Shown here: positions 1-7,901 of the stretch, one piece after another | How positions within the stretch are numbered: the first letter of the stretch is position 1 | How the letters are laid out: every line of letters begins with the position of its first letter | From: DATMGU01 sp035555315 | GTDB lineage: Bacteria; Pseudomonadota; Alphaproteobacteria; ATCC43930; CGMCC-115725 | Direction: 5' to 3' | Assembly: GCA_035555315.1 (NCBI GenBank) | Contig: DATMGU010000080.1 | Location: 1 to 49,674, forward strand | DNA length: 49,674 nt | Notes under the pieces: generated by a model | Database searches by the model: none | Told to the model about the DNA's origin: nothing | Seen by the model: only the letters and a program-made list of their open reading frames with translations | Position numbers and translations under genes: made by a program

Positions 1-986
1 CGGCATCGACCTACAACCGCCATCGCGACAATTCGGGCGTCGCCTTCTCGTCGCGGCGCCGGCCGATCCTGACCATGCGCCCCGGCTTCCTGACCTTCAA
101 CGACGCGCAAGGCTCCGGGCTGCGCCACTATCCGGCCGATACCCACCTCCTCGCCTGGCTGGAGGCGAAGGGCTTCGAGTTCGACATCATCACCGATGAG
201 GATCTCGACGATGAGGGCCAGGCCCTTCTGACACCTTATCGCCTCGTCCTGACGGGCTCGCATCCCGAATACCATACGCCGGGCACGCTCGACGCCCTCC
301 AGGCCTATACTCTGAGCGGCGGCAAGCTCGCCTATCTGGGTGGCAACGGCTTTTATTGGCGCATTGCTCGGGACCGCGCCCTGCCGCACATCATTGAGGT
401 GCGGCGTGCGGAGGGCGGTATCCGAGCCTGGGCTGCCGAGCCCGGCGAATACTATCATGCGCTCGACGGTCAGATGGGCGGTCTATGGCGCCGCAACCGG
501 CGCCCGCCGCAGATGCTCGCCGGCGTCGGCTTTTCAGGTCAAGGCCTGTTCGAGGGCACGCATTACCGTCGCCTGCCGGCCTCCCGCGACCCGGCCTATG
601 CCTGGCTGTTCGAGGGCATCGATGAGGATATCATCGGCGATTATGGCCTCTCCGGCGGCGGTGCCGCCGGTTTCGAGATGGATCGCGCCGACATCACGCT
701 CGGCACCCCGCCGGGTGCTGCGATTCTCGCCCGCTCCGAGGATCCGCCGGCCTCCTTCGTCACCGTGCCCGAGGAATTGCTCTCGCATCTGCGTACCGTC
801 TCGGGTGAGCCGCCGGAAGCGCTGAAGCGGGCCGAGATCGTGTATTTCGACACCCCGGGCGGCGGTGCCGTCTTCTCGGTCGGCTCGATCACGTTCTGCG
901 GCAGCCTCTGGCGCGACGGCTTCGAAGGACCCGTGTCCCGCCTGCTCGAAAATGCGGTGCGGCGCATGGGCCTAACCGTCCCATAA
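1..986 (+). CDS. N,N-dimethylformamidase large-subunit-like protein (5' partial)
   Basis: The reading frame is open from base 3, so the gene begins left of the window; the ATG at 75 is internal. The visible part starts with a Tyr-Asn-Arg-His stretch and an Arg-rich RPILTMRPG segment, then a glutamine-amidotransferase-like fold region (LVLTGSHPEYHTPG, YLGGNGFYW). This resembles the C-terminal part of the dimethylformamidase beta subunit, an enzyme hydrolysing N,N-dimethylformamide to dimethylamine and formate. The true substrate of this homologue is unknown. No small-subunit gene is in view. A class II aldolase gene follows after 78 bases on the same strand, suggesting a catabolic operon. Confidence 0.75.
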   Translation, partial: ASTYNRHRDNSGVAFSSRRRPILTMRPGFLTFNDAQGSGLRHYPADTHLLAWLEAKGFEFDIITDEDLDDEGQALLTPYRLVLTGSHPEYHTPGTLDALQAYTLSGGKLAYLGGNGFYWRIARDRALPHIIEVRRAEGGIRAWAAEPGEYYHALDGQMGGLWRRNRRPPQMLAGVGFSGQGLFEGTHYRRLPASRDPAYAWLFEGIDEDIIGDYGLSGGGAAGFEMDRADITLGTPPGAAILARSEDPPASFVTVPEELLSHLRTVSGEPPEALKRAEIVYFDTPGGGAVFSVGSITFCGSLWRDGFEGPVSRLLENAVRRMGLTVP

Positions 987-1064
987 GGTGCGGGAGATGC
1001 TTGGCGGCATCGGCGCGACGGGTCATCATACCGCCATCCGTCCCGTGACAAGCGAGGAGCAGCC

Positions 1065-1838
1065 GTGCCCGCGATCGTGAAATCCCTTTCCTCCACCGAG
1101 GCGGAAGCCGAGGAATGGCAGTTGCGCTGCGACATGGCCGCCGTCTTCCGCGTCTGTGCCCGGCATGATTGGAACGAGCAGATCGGCAATCACAATTCGC
1201 TGATGCTGCCGCAAGCGAAGCCGGACGATCCGCCGCTTTTCCTCATCAATCCACGAGGGTTGCGCTTCGAAGAGCTGACCGCGTCGAACATGATCGTCTG
1301 CGACCTGGACGGTCGGGTCGTCCGCGGCACCGGTGAACTCCGCCAGGTCGCCTTCCATATCCACGCCCGCATCCATCTACGCAACCCGTCGGCGACGTGC
1401 GTGCTTCATGTCCATCCCCAATACCTCACGGCGATCTCGATGCTCGAGAACCCCGAACTCGTGCTGTCTCACCACAACAATCTCACGCTCAACGATCGCG
1501 TCGTGACCGACGGACGGGGTGACGAGCCGGTGCGCAGCAATGCCGAGGGCGATCGCATCGCGGACCTTATGGGTGACAAGTCGATCATGATCATGGCCAG
1601 TCATGGTGTGACCGTCGTCGGGCCGACGGTCCATGATGCCTTCGACGAGTTGTTCATCGCCGAGCGGACGGCGATGTACCAGATGACCGCGATGGCGAGC
1701 GGGCAGCGGCTGCGCCGGCTCCCGGATCGGTTGCGGCGCCACCATAACGGCCCCTGGGGCGACCGCTACGACGCGCGCCTGCATCTCGATGCCTGGCGCC
1801 GCATCCTCGACAAGGAGGCGCCTGACTACGCGCGCTGA
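1065..1838 (+). CDS. Class II aldolase/adducin family protein
   Basis: A 257-residue protein, the usual size for this family of zinc-dependent aldolases, epimerases and decarboxylases. The HVHPQ motif near residue 112 and the following SHHNN supply likely metal-binding histidines; a conserved SHGVTVVGPT segment lies near residue 180. The start is a GTG chosen because GAGGAG sits just upstream. It is co-directional with the dimethylformamidase-like gene, so it may process a product of that pathway, but the substrate cannot be read from sequence. Confidence 0.85.
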   Translation: MPAIVKSLSSTEAEAEEWQLRCDMAAVFRVCARHDWNEQIGNHNSLMLPQAKPDDPPLFLINPRGLRFEELTASNMIVCDLDGRVVRGTGELRQVAFHIHARIHLRNPSATCVLHVHPQYLTAISMLENPELVLSHHNNLTLNDRVVTDGRGDEPVRSNAEGDRIADLMGDKSIMIMASHGVTVVGPTVHDAFDELFIAERTAMYQMTAMASGQRLRRLPDRLRRHHNGPWGDRYDARLHLDAWRRILDKEAPDYAR

Positions 1839-1983
1839 TCCGGGGAAGTTTTCCAGCCTGTCCGCGCAACGCGCCCGGCCACAACACCGTCGCGCGTGGC
1901 AATCGGTGTCTCGCCGATAGGCGGCCGCCGAACCCTGATTGGGCCGAACACCACCTAAAACGCGGCCAACCTATTGAGAAATA

Positions 1984-2058
<75 letters not shown>

Positions 2059-2125
2059 GAACCGGGGGGCGGCGACGGCGATCGGTCGGGCTACCCTCGA
2101 AAACGGCGCGGAAAATGACACGGAC

Positions 2126-2152
2126 CCGATAGCGGTGCAAGCGGTCCGACAA
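2126..2152 (-). promoter_or_regulatory. Possible tRNA-Thr promoter
   Basis: On the minus strand, TTGTCG (2152-2147) and TATCGG (2131-2126) are separated by 15 bases, about 70 bases before the tRNA 5' end. The spacing is short and the -10 match is partial, so this is only a candidate. Confidence 0.25.
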
Positions 2153-2223
2153 CATGATGCGTTTGTGGCAAGGCCGCTCTTCGATGGTATAGAGGGATGG
2201 CGTACCGGACACCACCACCGACC

Positions 2224-2391
2224 ATGACCGAACCACCACCCAAATCCGTTCCTCTGACGCCGTCCGAGGTGCCATCGCCGCGGGCGGTCGAGCGTCAGCG
2301 GCGGCTGGCCGAGGCGCTGCGGCAGAACCTGGTCAAGCGGCGGGTGCAGCGTCAGGGCCGGCGGGCCGACGAGGACGGCGATCCGCCGTGA
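2224..2391 (+). CDS. Small basic conserved protein upstream of murA
   Basis: A 55-residue protein: a proline-rich N-terminus followed by a highly basic helix (RQRRLAEALRQNLVKRRVQRQ). Small proteins of this kind (Leu-Ala-x-Ala-Leu-Arg-x-Asn-Leu followed by Arg/Lys clusters) are familiar from alphaproteobacteria, where I recall them as uncharacterised. The start at 2224 is chosen over an in-frame ATG at 2197, because the AGAGGG before 2197 touches the start codon with no spacing. Function unknown; a nucleic-acid or ribosome contact would fit the charge. Confidence 0.55.
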   Translation: MTEPPPKSVPLTPSEVPSPRAVERQRRLAEALRQNLVKRRVQRQGRRADEDGDPP

Positions 2392-2492
2392 GGGGCGGTA
2401 CCGCATTTTCCCTTTGCAACTGCCGGCCGAACGCGCGATGCCAGGGCAGGCAGCTCGGGCGTGCCTCGGATAGATCGGGCGGATAGGTCAGC

Positions 2493-3785
2493 ATGGACAA
2501 GATCAGAATTCGGGGCGGACGGCGGTTGGAAGGCTCGATCACCATCGGGGGCTCGAAGAACGCGGCACTGCCGTTGATGGCGGCCAGCCTGCTGACCGAC
2601 GAAAAGCTGGTGCTGAGCAACCTGCCGCAGCTCGCCGATATCGCGACCCTGGCGAATCTGCTGAGCCAGCACGGCGTCGACTTGCGCCGCGAAGACGATG
2701 GTGCCGAGGATGCGGGCCGCACCGTCTCGCTGCACGCCGCGCGCATCGCCTCGACCACCGCACCCTATGATCTGGTGCGCAAGATGCGCGCCTCGGTCCT
2801 TGTGCTGGGGCCGCTGGTGGCCCGCTGCGGCGAGGCGCGGGTCTCGTTGCCCGGCGGCTGCGCCATCGGCGCCCGACCCGTCGATCTGCATCTCAAGGGC
2901 CTGACCGAGATGGGGGCCGTGATCGAGCTGCGCGAGGGCTATATCGAGGCACGGGCCCCCGGCGGGCTGCATGGCGCCACCATCGTGCTGCCCTTCGCCT
3001 CGGTCGGCGCTACCGAGAATTTGATGATGGCGGCCTGCCTCGCCGAGGGCGAGACCACCCTGGTCAACACCGCGCGTGAGCCGGAAATCGTCGATCTCGC
3101 CCTCTGTCTCCAGTCGATGGGCGCCGAGATCGAAGGCGCCGGGAGCGACCGGATCGTCATTCGCGGCCGCCGCCGGCTGCATGGGGCGACCCATCGGGTG
3201 ATCCCCGACCGGATCGAGACCGGCACCTATATGATGGCGGCGGCGATCACCGGCGGCGATCTCGTGCTGGCCGACAGCGATCTGGTGTCGCTGCAGGCGG
3301 TCGCCCGGGCGCTGGCCTCGGCCGGCGTCGAGGTCGAGGCCGTTCCTGGCGGCATGCGCGTGCGGGGCCGCACGGAGAGTGGCCGGCCACGGCTCACCGG
3401 CATCGATGTGATGACCGAGCCGTTCCCGGGTTTCCCGACCGATCTGCAGGCGCAGATGATGGCGGTGATGACCATGGCCGATGGGGCGGCGATGATCACC
3501 GAGACGATCTTCGAAAACCGCTTCATGCATGTGCCGGAGCTGTGCCGCATGGGCGCCAACATCAACATCCATGGCGCCTCGGCCATGGTCCGCGGCGTGA
3601 AGCAGCTGACCGGTGCCCCGGTCATGGCGACCGATCTGCGCGCCTCGGTCTCGCTCGTGCTCGCCGGACTCGCCGCCACGGGCGAAACCACCATCAGCCG
3701 GGTCTATCACCTGGATCGCGGCTATGAACGGCTGGAGGCGAAGCTCGCGGCCTGCGGCGCGGATATCGAACGGCTGCGCGAATGA
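2493..3785 (+). CDS. murA: UDP-N-acetylglucosamine 1-carboxyvinyltransferase
   Basis: MurA transfers enolpyruvate from PEP to UDP-GlcNAc, the first committed step of peptidoglycan synthesis, in the cytoplasm. The 430-residue length is normal. The N-terminal GSKNAALPLMAA and the active-site loop GGCAIGARPVDLHL are intact; Cys123 is the catalytic cysteine that is also the fosfomycin target in this family. The stop overlaps the start of the DUF2948 gene by 4 bases, so the two are likely translated together. Confidence 0.98.
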   Translation: MDKIRIRGGRRLEGSITIGGSKNAALPLMAASLLTDEKLVLSNLPQLADIATLANLLSQHGVDLRREDDGAEDAGRTVSLHAARIASTTAPYDLVRKMRASVLVLGPLVARCGEARVSLPGGCAIGARPVDLHLKGLTEMGAVIELREGYIEARAPGGLHGATIVLPFASVGATENLMMAACLAEGETTLVNTAREPEIVDLALCLQSMGAEIEGAGSDRIVIRGRRRLHGATHRVIPDRIETGTYMMAAAITGGDLVLADSDLVSLQAVARALASAGVEVEAVPGGMRVRGRTESGRPRLTGIDVMTEPFPGFPTDLQAQMMAVMTMADGAAMITETIFENRFMHVPELCRMGANINIHGASAMVRGVKQLTGAPVMATDLRASVSLVLAGLAATGETTISRVYHLDRGYERLEAKLAACGADIERLRE

Positions 3786-4213
3786 CCCACCCGCTGCGGC
3801 TGAAGGCGACGGATGCCGAGGATCTGGCGGTGATCTCCGCCTGTCTGCAGGACGCCTTGGTGCTGGTCGGCGACATGACCTATCAGGCCGAGGAGCGGCG
3901 TTTCGTCATGGTGGCGAACCGGTTCCAGTGGGAGGTGCCGCCCGATGAGGCAGGCCAATTCGCCCGGATCACCACCGGTGTTTCGTTCGAAGGCGTCACC
4001 GCGGTCAATCGCCGGAAGATCGATTTGAGCCATGGCGAGGCGATCCTGTCGCTGCTCGCCATCCAACCCGGGGCCGGCGGTTTGCAACTCGAGTTTTCCG
4101 AGGGCGGGGCCATCCGTCTGGAAGTGGCGGCCATCCTGTGCCATCTAGAGGATGTTGGCGAGGCGTGGCCGACCCGGTGGCGACCGCGGCATCCGATCGA
4201 CGAGACCCCCTGA
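3782..4213 (+). CDS. DUF2948 family protein
   Basis: A 143-residue cytoplasmic protein with the DUF2948 pattern: LKATDAEDLAVISACLQDA at the N-terminus, a central RFVMVANRFQWE, and a C-terminal hydrophobic strand. In alphaproteobacteria this gene is regularly found between murA and histidine genes, as here; its function is not known. It overlaps murA by ATGA. The following hisG begins 107 bases later with its own ribosome binding site. Confidence 0.85.
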   Translation: MTHPLRLKATDAEDLAVISACLQDALVLVGDMTYQAEERRFVMVANRFQWEVPPDEAGQFARITTGVSFEGVTAVNRRKIDLSHGEAILSLLAIQPGAGGLQLEFSEGGAIRLEVAAILCHLEDVGEAWPTRWRPRHPIDETP

Positions 4214-4320
4214 CGGTCGTCGGACAGGGTGTGGCGGGCCCTCCGACCGGGCGCGCCTCCTGCCCTGTATCGCCGGCGGCACTCTCGGTGGGGTGCCCCG
4301 GTCGAAGGAGTTTCGGTAGC

Positions 4321-4986
4321 GTGTTGAGTAACGAAACGCTGGTACTGGCGTTGCCCAAAGGGCGTATTCTTGACCAGGTGGTGCCCTTACTGGCCCGCAC
4401 CGGGATCGAGATCGAGGCGGCTTTCGACGATCCCACGTCGCGCCAGCTGCGCTTCACCACGAACATCGTCGGACTCGATGTCATTCGCGTCCGGAATTTC
4501 GACGTCGCGACCTTCGTCGCCTTCGGCGCCGCCCATCTGGGCATCTCCGGCAATGACGTGCTGATGGAATTCGCCTATCCGGAGATCTATGCGCCGCTCG
4601 ACCTCCAGGTCGGCCATTGCCATCTGGCGGTCGCCGGGCCGGCCGATCTGATCGCTCGGGATGAGCCCAGCCGCTGGAGCCATGTGCGCGTCGCCACCAA
4701 ATACCCGGCGATCACCCGGCGCCATTTCGCGGCGCGCGGCGTCCAGGCGGAATGCGTCAAGCTCAACGGCGCCATGGAGCTGGCGCCGACGCTGAACCTG
4801 TGCAAACGGATCGTCGACCTGGTGCAGACCGGTGAGACCCTGCGCGCTAACGGATTGGTCGAGATCGAGCGGATTGCCGATATCACGGCCCGGCTCGTCG
4901 TCAACCGCGCGGCGTTGAAAACCCGCGCCGATGAGCTGGGCGGCTGGATCGACCGGTTCGCCGGGGCGGTGGCCCTTGCCGCCTGA
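4321..4986 (+). CDS. hisG: ATP phosphoribosyltransferase, short form
   Basis: HisG condenses ATP and PRPP, the first step of histidine synthesis. At 221 residues it is the short form, which lacks the C-terminal ACT-like regulatory domain and in characterised cases needs HisZ as partner. The N-terminal ALPKGRI motif and LGISGNDVLMEF are typical. The frame is open further upstream (to 4138), but the GTG at 4321 is preceded by AAGGAG (4305-4310) at good spacing and matches family N-termini. No hisZ is in the window. Confidence 0.95.
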   Translation: MLSNETLVLALPKGRILDQVVPLLARTGIEIEAAFDDPTSRQLRFTTNIVGLDVIRVRNFDVATFVAFGAAHLGISGNDVLMEFAYPEIYAPLDLQVGHCHLAVAGPADLIARDEPSRWSHVRVATKYPAITRRHFAARGVQAECVKLNGAMELAPTLNLCKRIVDLVQTGETLRANGLVEIERIADITARLVVNRAALKTRADELGGWIDRFAGAVALAA

Positions 4987-5002
4987 TGGTAACGGTGCGG
5001 CT

Positions 5003-6331
5003 ATGACCGGTCCGCTCCGCCTCGATGCGTCGGCACCGGGGTTCGAGGCGGCGTTCCGGAGTTTGCTCGACGCGCAGCGCGAGGCGGATGCGGATGTCCA
5101 GGCGGTGGTGGCCGAGATCCTCGCCGATACCAGGCGACGCGGCGACGCCGCCCTGATCGACTATACTAAGCGGTTCGACCGGCATGCGGTGACCGCCGAG
5201 ACATTGCGCATCACCGACGCCGAGATCGAGGCCGCCGTCGCGGCTTGCTCGGCCGAGACGATCGCCGCGCTGCGGCTCGCCGCCGAGCGCATCGCGGCAT
5301 TCCATCGCCGGCAAGTGCCGGACGGCTTCGATTACGTCGATGCCACCGGCGTGCGGCTCGGTGCCCTATGGCGGCCGATCGCGGCGGTCGGCCTCTATGT
5401 GCCGGGCGGCACCGCGGCCTATCCCAGTTCGGTGCTGATGAACGCGGTGCCGGCGCAGGTCGCCGGCGTCGAGCGGCTGGTGATGGTCGTGCCGACCCCC
5501 GATGGCGCCCTCAATCCGCTGGTGCTGGCGGCGGCGCGGCTCGCCGGCGTGCACGAGATCTATCGGATCGGTGGCGCCCAGGCCGTCGCGGCCCTCGCCT
5601 ATGGGACGGCGACGATCCGACCGGTCGACAAGATCGTCGGCCCAGGCAACGCCTATGTCGCGGCGGCCAAGCGCCAGGTATTCGGCACGGTCGGCATCGA
5701 TATGATCGCCGGACCGTCGGAAATCCTGGTCGTCGCCGATGGCGCCAACCACCCGGCCTGGATCGCCGCCGACCTTCTGTCCCAGGCCGAGCACGACGCG
5801 TCCTCCCAATCGATCCTGATCACCGATGATGCCGGCTTCGCCGACCGGGTCGCGGCGGAGGTCGCGGCCCAACTCCTGACCTTGCCGCGCCGGGCGATCG
5901 CCGAGACGAGCTGGCGGGATCATGGGGCCATCATCATCGTGCCCGATCTGACGGCCGCCATGCCGCTGGTCGACCGGCTGGCGCCGGAGCATCTGGAACT
6001 CGCGGTCGAGCGGCCGGACGAGTTGCTGGCGCAGGTGCGCAATGCCGGCTCCGTGTTCCTGGGCCGGTACACGCCCGAGGCGATCGGCGATTATGTCGCC
6101 GGCCCGAACCACGTGTTGCCGACCGCGCGGTCGGCGCGGTTTTCCTCCGGCCTCGGCGTACTGGATTTCCTAAAACGCACGAGTTTCGTCGGCTGCGACG
6201 CGGCCTCGCTGGCGAAGATCGGCCCGGCTGCCGTGACCCTCGCCGGGGCCGAGGGGCTGGGTGCCCATGCCCGCTCGATCACGATCCGCACCAACGGGAT
6301 ATCCGACGACACTTCCTCGGGTCATGGCTGA
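5003..6331 (+). CDS. hisD: Histidinol dehydrogenase
   Basis: HisD oxidises L-histidinol to histidine in two NAD-dependent steps with bound zinc. The 442-residue length fits. Visible motifs are the nucleotide-binding GPGNAYVAAAKRQVFG, the IDMIAGPSE stretch, the metal-site region QAEHDASSQS, and the catalytic Glu-His in APEHLEL. The start at 5003 is 16 bases after hisG; the frame extends further upstream inside hisG but that part is not homologous. The end overlaps the UPF0262 gene by 8 bases. Confidence 0.97.
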   Translation: MTGPLRLDASAPGFEAAFRSLLDAQREADADVQAVVAEILADTRRRGDAALIDYTKRFDRHAVTAETLRITDAEIEAAVAACSAETIAALRLAAERIAAFHRRQVPDGFDYVDATGVRLGALWRPIAAVGLYVPGGTAAYPSSVLMNAVPAQVAGVERLVMVVPTPDGALNPLVLAAARLAGVHEIYRIGGAQAVAALAYGTATIRPVDKIVGPGNAYVAAAKRQVFGTVGIDMIAGPSEILVVADGANHPAWIAADLLSQAEHDASSQSILITDDAGFADRVAAEVAAQLLTLPRRAIAETSWRDHGAIIIVPDLTAAMPLVDRLAPEHLELAVERPDELLAQVRNAGSVFLGRYTPEAIGDYVAGPNHVLPTARSARFSSGLGVLDFLKRTSFVGCDAASLAKIGPAAVTLAGAEGLGAHARSITIRTNGISDDTSSGHG

Positions 6332-6818
6332 ACCCGCGGCTTTGCCACAGGGCGACCAGCGGATCGTCGGCATCACGCTCGACGAGCATACCGTCGTCCG
6401 GCGCAATGCCGATGTCGAACACGAGCGCGCGGTCGCGATCTTCGATCTCCTGGAGGAGAACGAGTTCCGCCCGGCACCACCGCTCGGCGGGCCGTTTCAC
6501 CTGCATCTCAGCCTTGAAGACAACCGGCTGGTGCTCGACGTGCAGACCGCCGACCGGGCGCCGCTCGACAAGATCGTCCTGCCGCTGCAATCGTTTCGCG
6601 GCATCATCAAAGACTATTTCATGATCTGCGAAAGCTATTACGCCGCCATTCGCCGGTCGTCGCCGACGCAGATCGAGGCGATCGACATGGGCCGGCGCGG
6701 TCTCCATAACGAGGCATCCGACATGCTGCGTGAGCGGCTGGCGGATCGGGTGGCGATCGACGACAACACGGCGCGGCGCCTGTTCACGCTGATCTGCGTG
6801 CTGCATATCCGCGGCTGA
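6324..6818 (+). CDS. UPF0262 family protein
   Basis: A 164-residue protein of the UPF0262 family (QRIVGITLDE near the N-terminus; LQSFRGIIKDYFMICESYYAA in the middle; a C-terminal LFTLICVLHIRG). The family is uncharacterised and almost confined to alphaproteobacteria, where it sits between hisD and a low-molecular-weight phosphatase gene, as here. The ATG lies inside the last codons of hisD, so translational coupling is likely. Confidence 0.9.
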   Translation: MAEPAALPQGDQRIVGITLDEHTVVRRNADVEHERAVAIFDLLEENEFRPAPPLGGPFHLHLSLEDNRLVLDVQTADRAPLDKIVLPLQSFRGIIKDYFMICESYYAAIRRSSPTQIEAIDMGRRGLHNEASDMLRERLADRVAIDDNTARRLFTLICVLHIRG

Positions 6819-6827
6819 CGGGGTGCC

Positions 6828-7268
6828 ATGACCGGTCCGTCCAGTGTCCTGTTCGCCTGCAGCCACAATGCCGTCCGCTCGCCGATGGCCGAGGCGCTAC
6901 TGAAGCATCTGCGCGGGCATCGCATCTATGTCGATAGCGTCGGCGTTCGTATCGAGCCGGTCGATCCCTTCGCCGTGGTGGTGGTGGGCGAGCTCGGCCT
7001 CGACCTGTCGCATCACCGGCCGAAGACCTTCGACCAGCTGGAGGATGCCTATTTCGACCTGATCATCTCGCTTTCGCCGGAGGCGCAGCACCGGGCGGTC
7101 GAGATGACGCGCACGATGGCCTGCGAGGTCGAATTCTGGCCGACCTTCGACCCGACCATCATCGAAGGCACCCGCGAGACGAAGCTCGCCGCCTATCGCG
7201 AGGTGCGGGATGGCCTGATGAGGCGGATCGAGGAGCGCTTTCCAGCGAGCCGGCTTCCCGGGATCTAA
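6828..7268 (+). CDS. Low-molecular-weight protein-tyrosine-phosphatase/ArsC-like protein
   Basis: The N-terminus carries the P-loop FACSHNAVRSPMAEALL, a CX5R motif in the position typical of low-molecular-weight tyrosine phosphatases and thioredoxin-type arsenate reductases. The 146-residue length fits. The later catalytic Asp would be in the WPTFDPT segment (usually DP). In alphaproteobacteria this gene normally lies directly before infA; here infA is 3.7 kb away. Substrate is not determinable. Confidence 0.85.
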   Translation: MTGPSSVLFACSHNAVRSPMAEALLKHLRGHRIYVDSVGVRIEPVDPFAVVVVGELGLDLSHHRPKTFDQLEDAYFDLIISLSPEAQHRAVEMTRTMACEVEFWPTFDPTIIEGTRETKLAAYREVRDGLMRRIEERFPASRLPGI

Positions 7269-7313
7269 GCCCGGTCCGGCTGACATATCCGCAGCTTCGA
7301 GGGCCACGCGTGA

Positions 7314-7357
7314 TGTTGACGTTGTAAACAAATCTCCGTATGTTTCCAATGTAAACA
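7314..7357 (+). promoter_or_regulatory. Promoter with two tandem 17-bp palindromic operators
   Basis: A -35 TTGACG (7316-7321) and -10 TATGTT (7339-7344) are 17 bases apart. Two palindromes overlie them: TGTTGACGTTGTAAACA at 7314-7330 and TGTTTCCAATGTAAACA at 7341-7357, sharing TGTAAACA right halves and centred 27 bp apart. The form TGTTTaCAnTGtAAACA is typical of TetR-type operators. A repressor gene is not adjacent. The AAGGAG and start of the DUF4188 gene follow downstream. Confidence 0.6.
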
Positions 7358-7430
7358 TTTGGGTTCGGCTTGTCCCCTCGGACCAGACGCGCCATACCGA
7401 TCACCAGCGGTAATCGAAGGAGACCGCAGC

Positions 7431-7889
7431 ATGCCGTCCTCTATCCGCCGCAGCGTCGACCTATCCGCCTATCCGGATCTTGTGGTGATCTATCTCGGCT
7501 ATCGGGCGCGCAACCTGCGTGGCATCGGCGGCTTGCTGCGCATTGGTCGCGGGTTGCGGGCGATCAAGCGGCACCCGCCCGAGGGCCTGCTGGCCCATGA
7601 GAATTTGCTCTTCGGGCCGCTGCATCCCGGCTTCCGGCAATATTGGCGCGATCTGGAAAGCCTGGAGGCGTTCACGCGCGATACCCTGCATGCCGGCTGG
7701 TGGCGCGACTTCGGCAAGGACACCGGCGGCGGGTTCTGGCACGAGACCTATCGGATCGGCGGGGGTATGGAGGCGATCTACCTTGGCATGCCGGTGATCG
7801 GTTTCGGTCGCTTCGCCCCCAGCCAGGTGCCGGAGGGAAGCTTCCGCACCGCCCGGCAACGGCTCACCGCCACCGCCGAGCGGGTTTGA
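7431..7889 (+). CDS. DUF4188 domain-containing protein
   Basis: A 152-residue protein with the DUF4188 signature: VDLSAYPDLVVIYLGYRARNL near the N-terminus, then HENLLFG, RQYWRDLESLEAF, GGGFWHETY and GGMEAIYLGMPVIGFGRFAP. The family is small and uncharacterised, sometimes annotated as monooxygenase-like; several conserved His/Trp/Tyr residues suggest an enzyme. The start at 7431 is preceded by GAAGGAGA. It stands alone behind a strongly marked operator and so is probably an inducible gene. Confidence 0.75.
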   Translation: MPSSIRRSVDLSAYPDLVVIYLGYRARNLRGIGGLLRIGRGLRAIKRHPPEGLLAHENLLFGPLHPGFRQYWRDLESLEAFTRDTLHAGWWRDFGKDTGGGFWHETYRIGGGMEAIYLGMPVIGFGRFAPSQVPEGSFRTARQRLTATAERV

Positions 7890-7901
7890 CACCCGTTCCC
7901 G

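Noticed and set aside
2352..3710. Long minus-strand open frame opposite murA
   Set aside because: It mirrors a clear murA gene, is His/Arg/Gly-rich without domains, and is explained by high GC.
4138..4320. N-terminal extension of HisG
   Set aside because: It overlaps the DUF2948 gene and lacks HisG similarity; AAGGAG supports the GTG at 4321.
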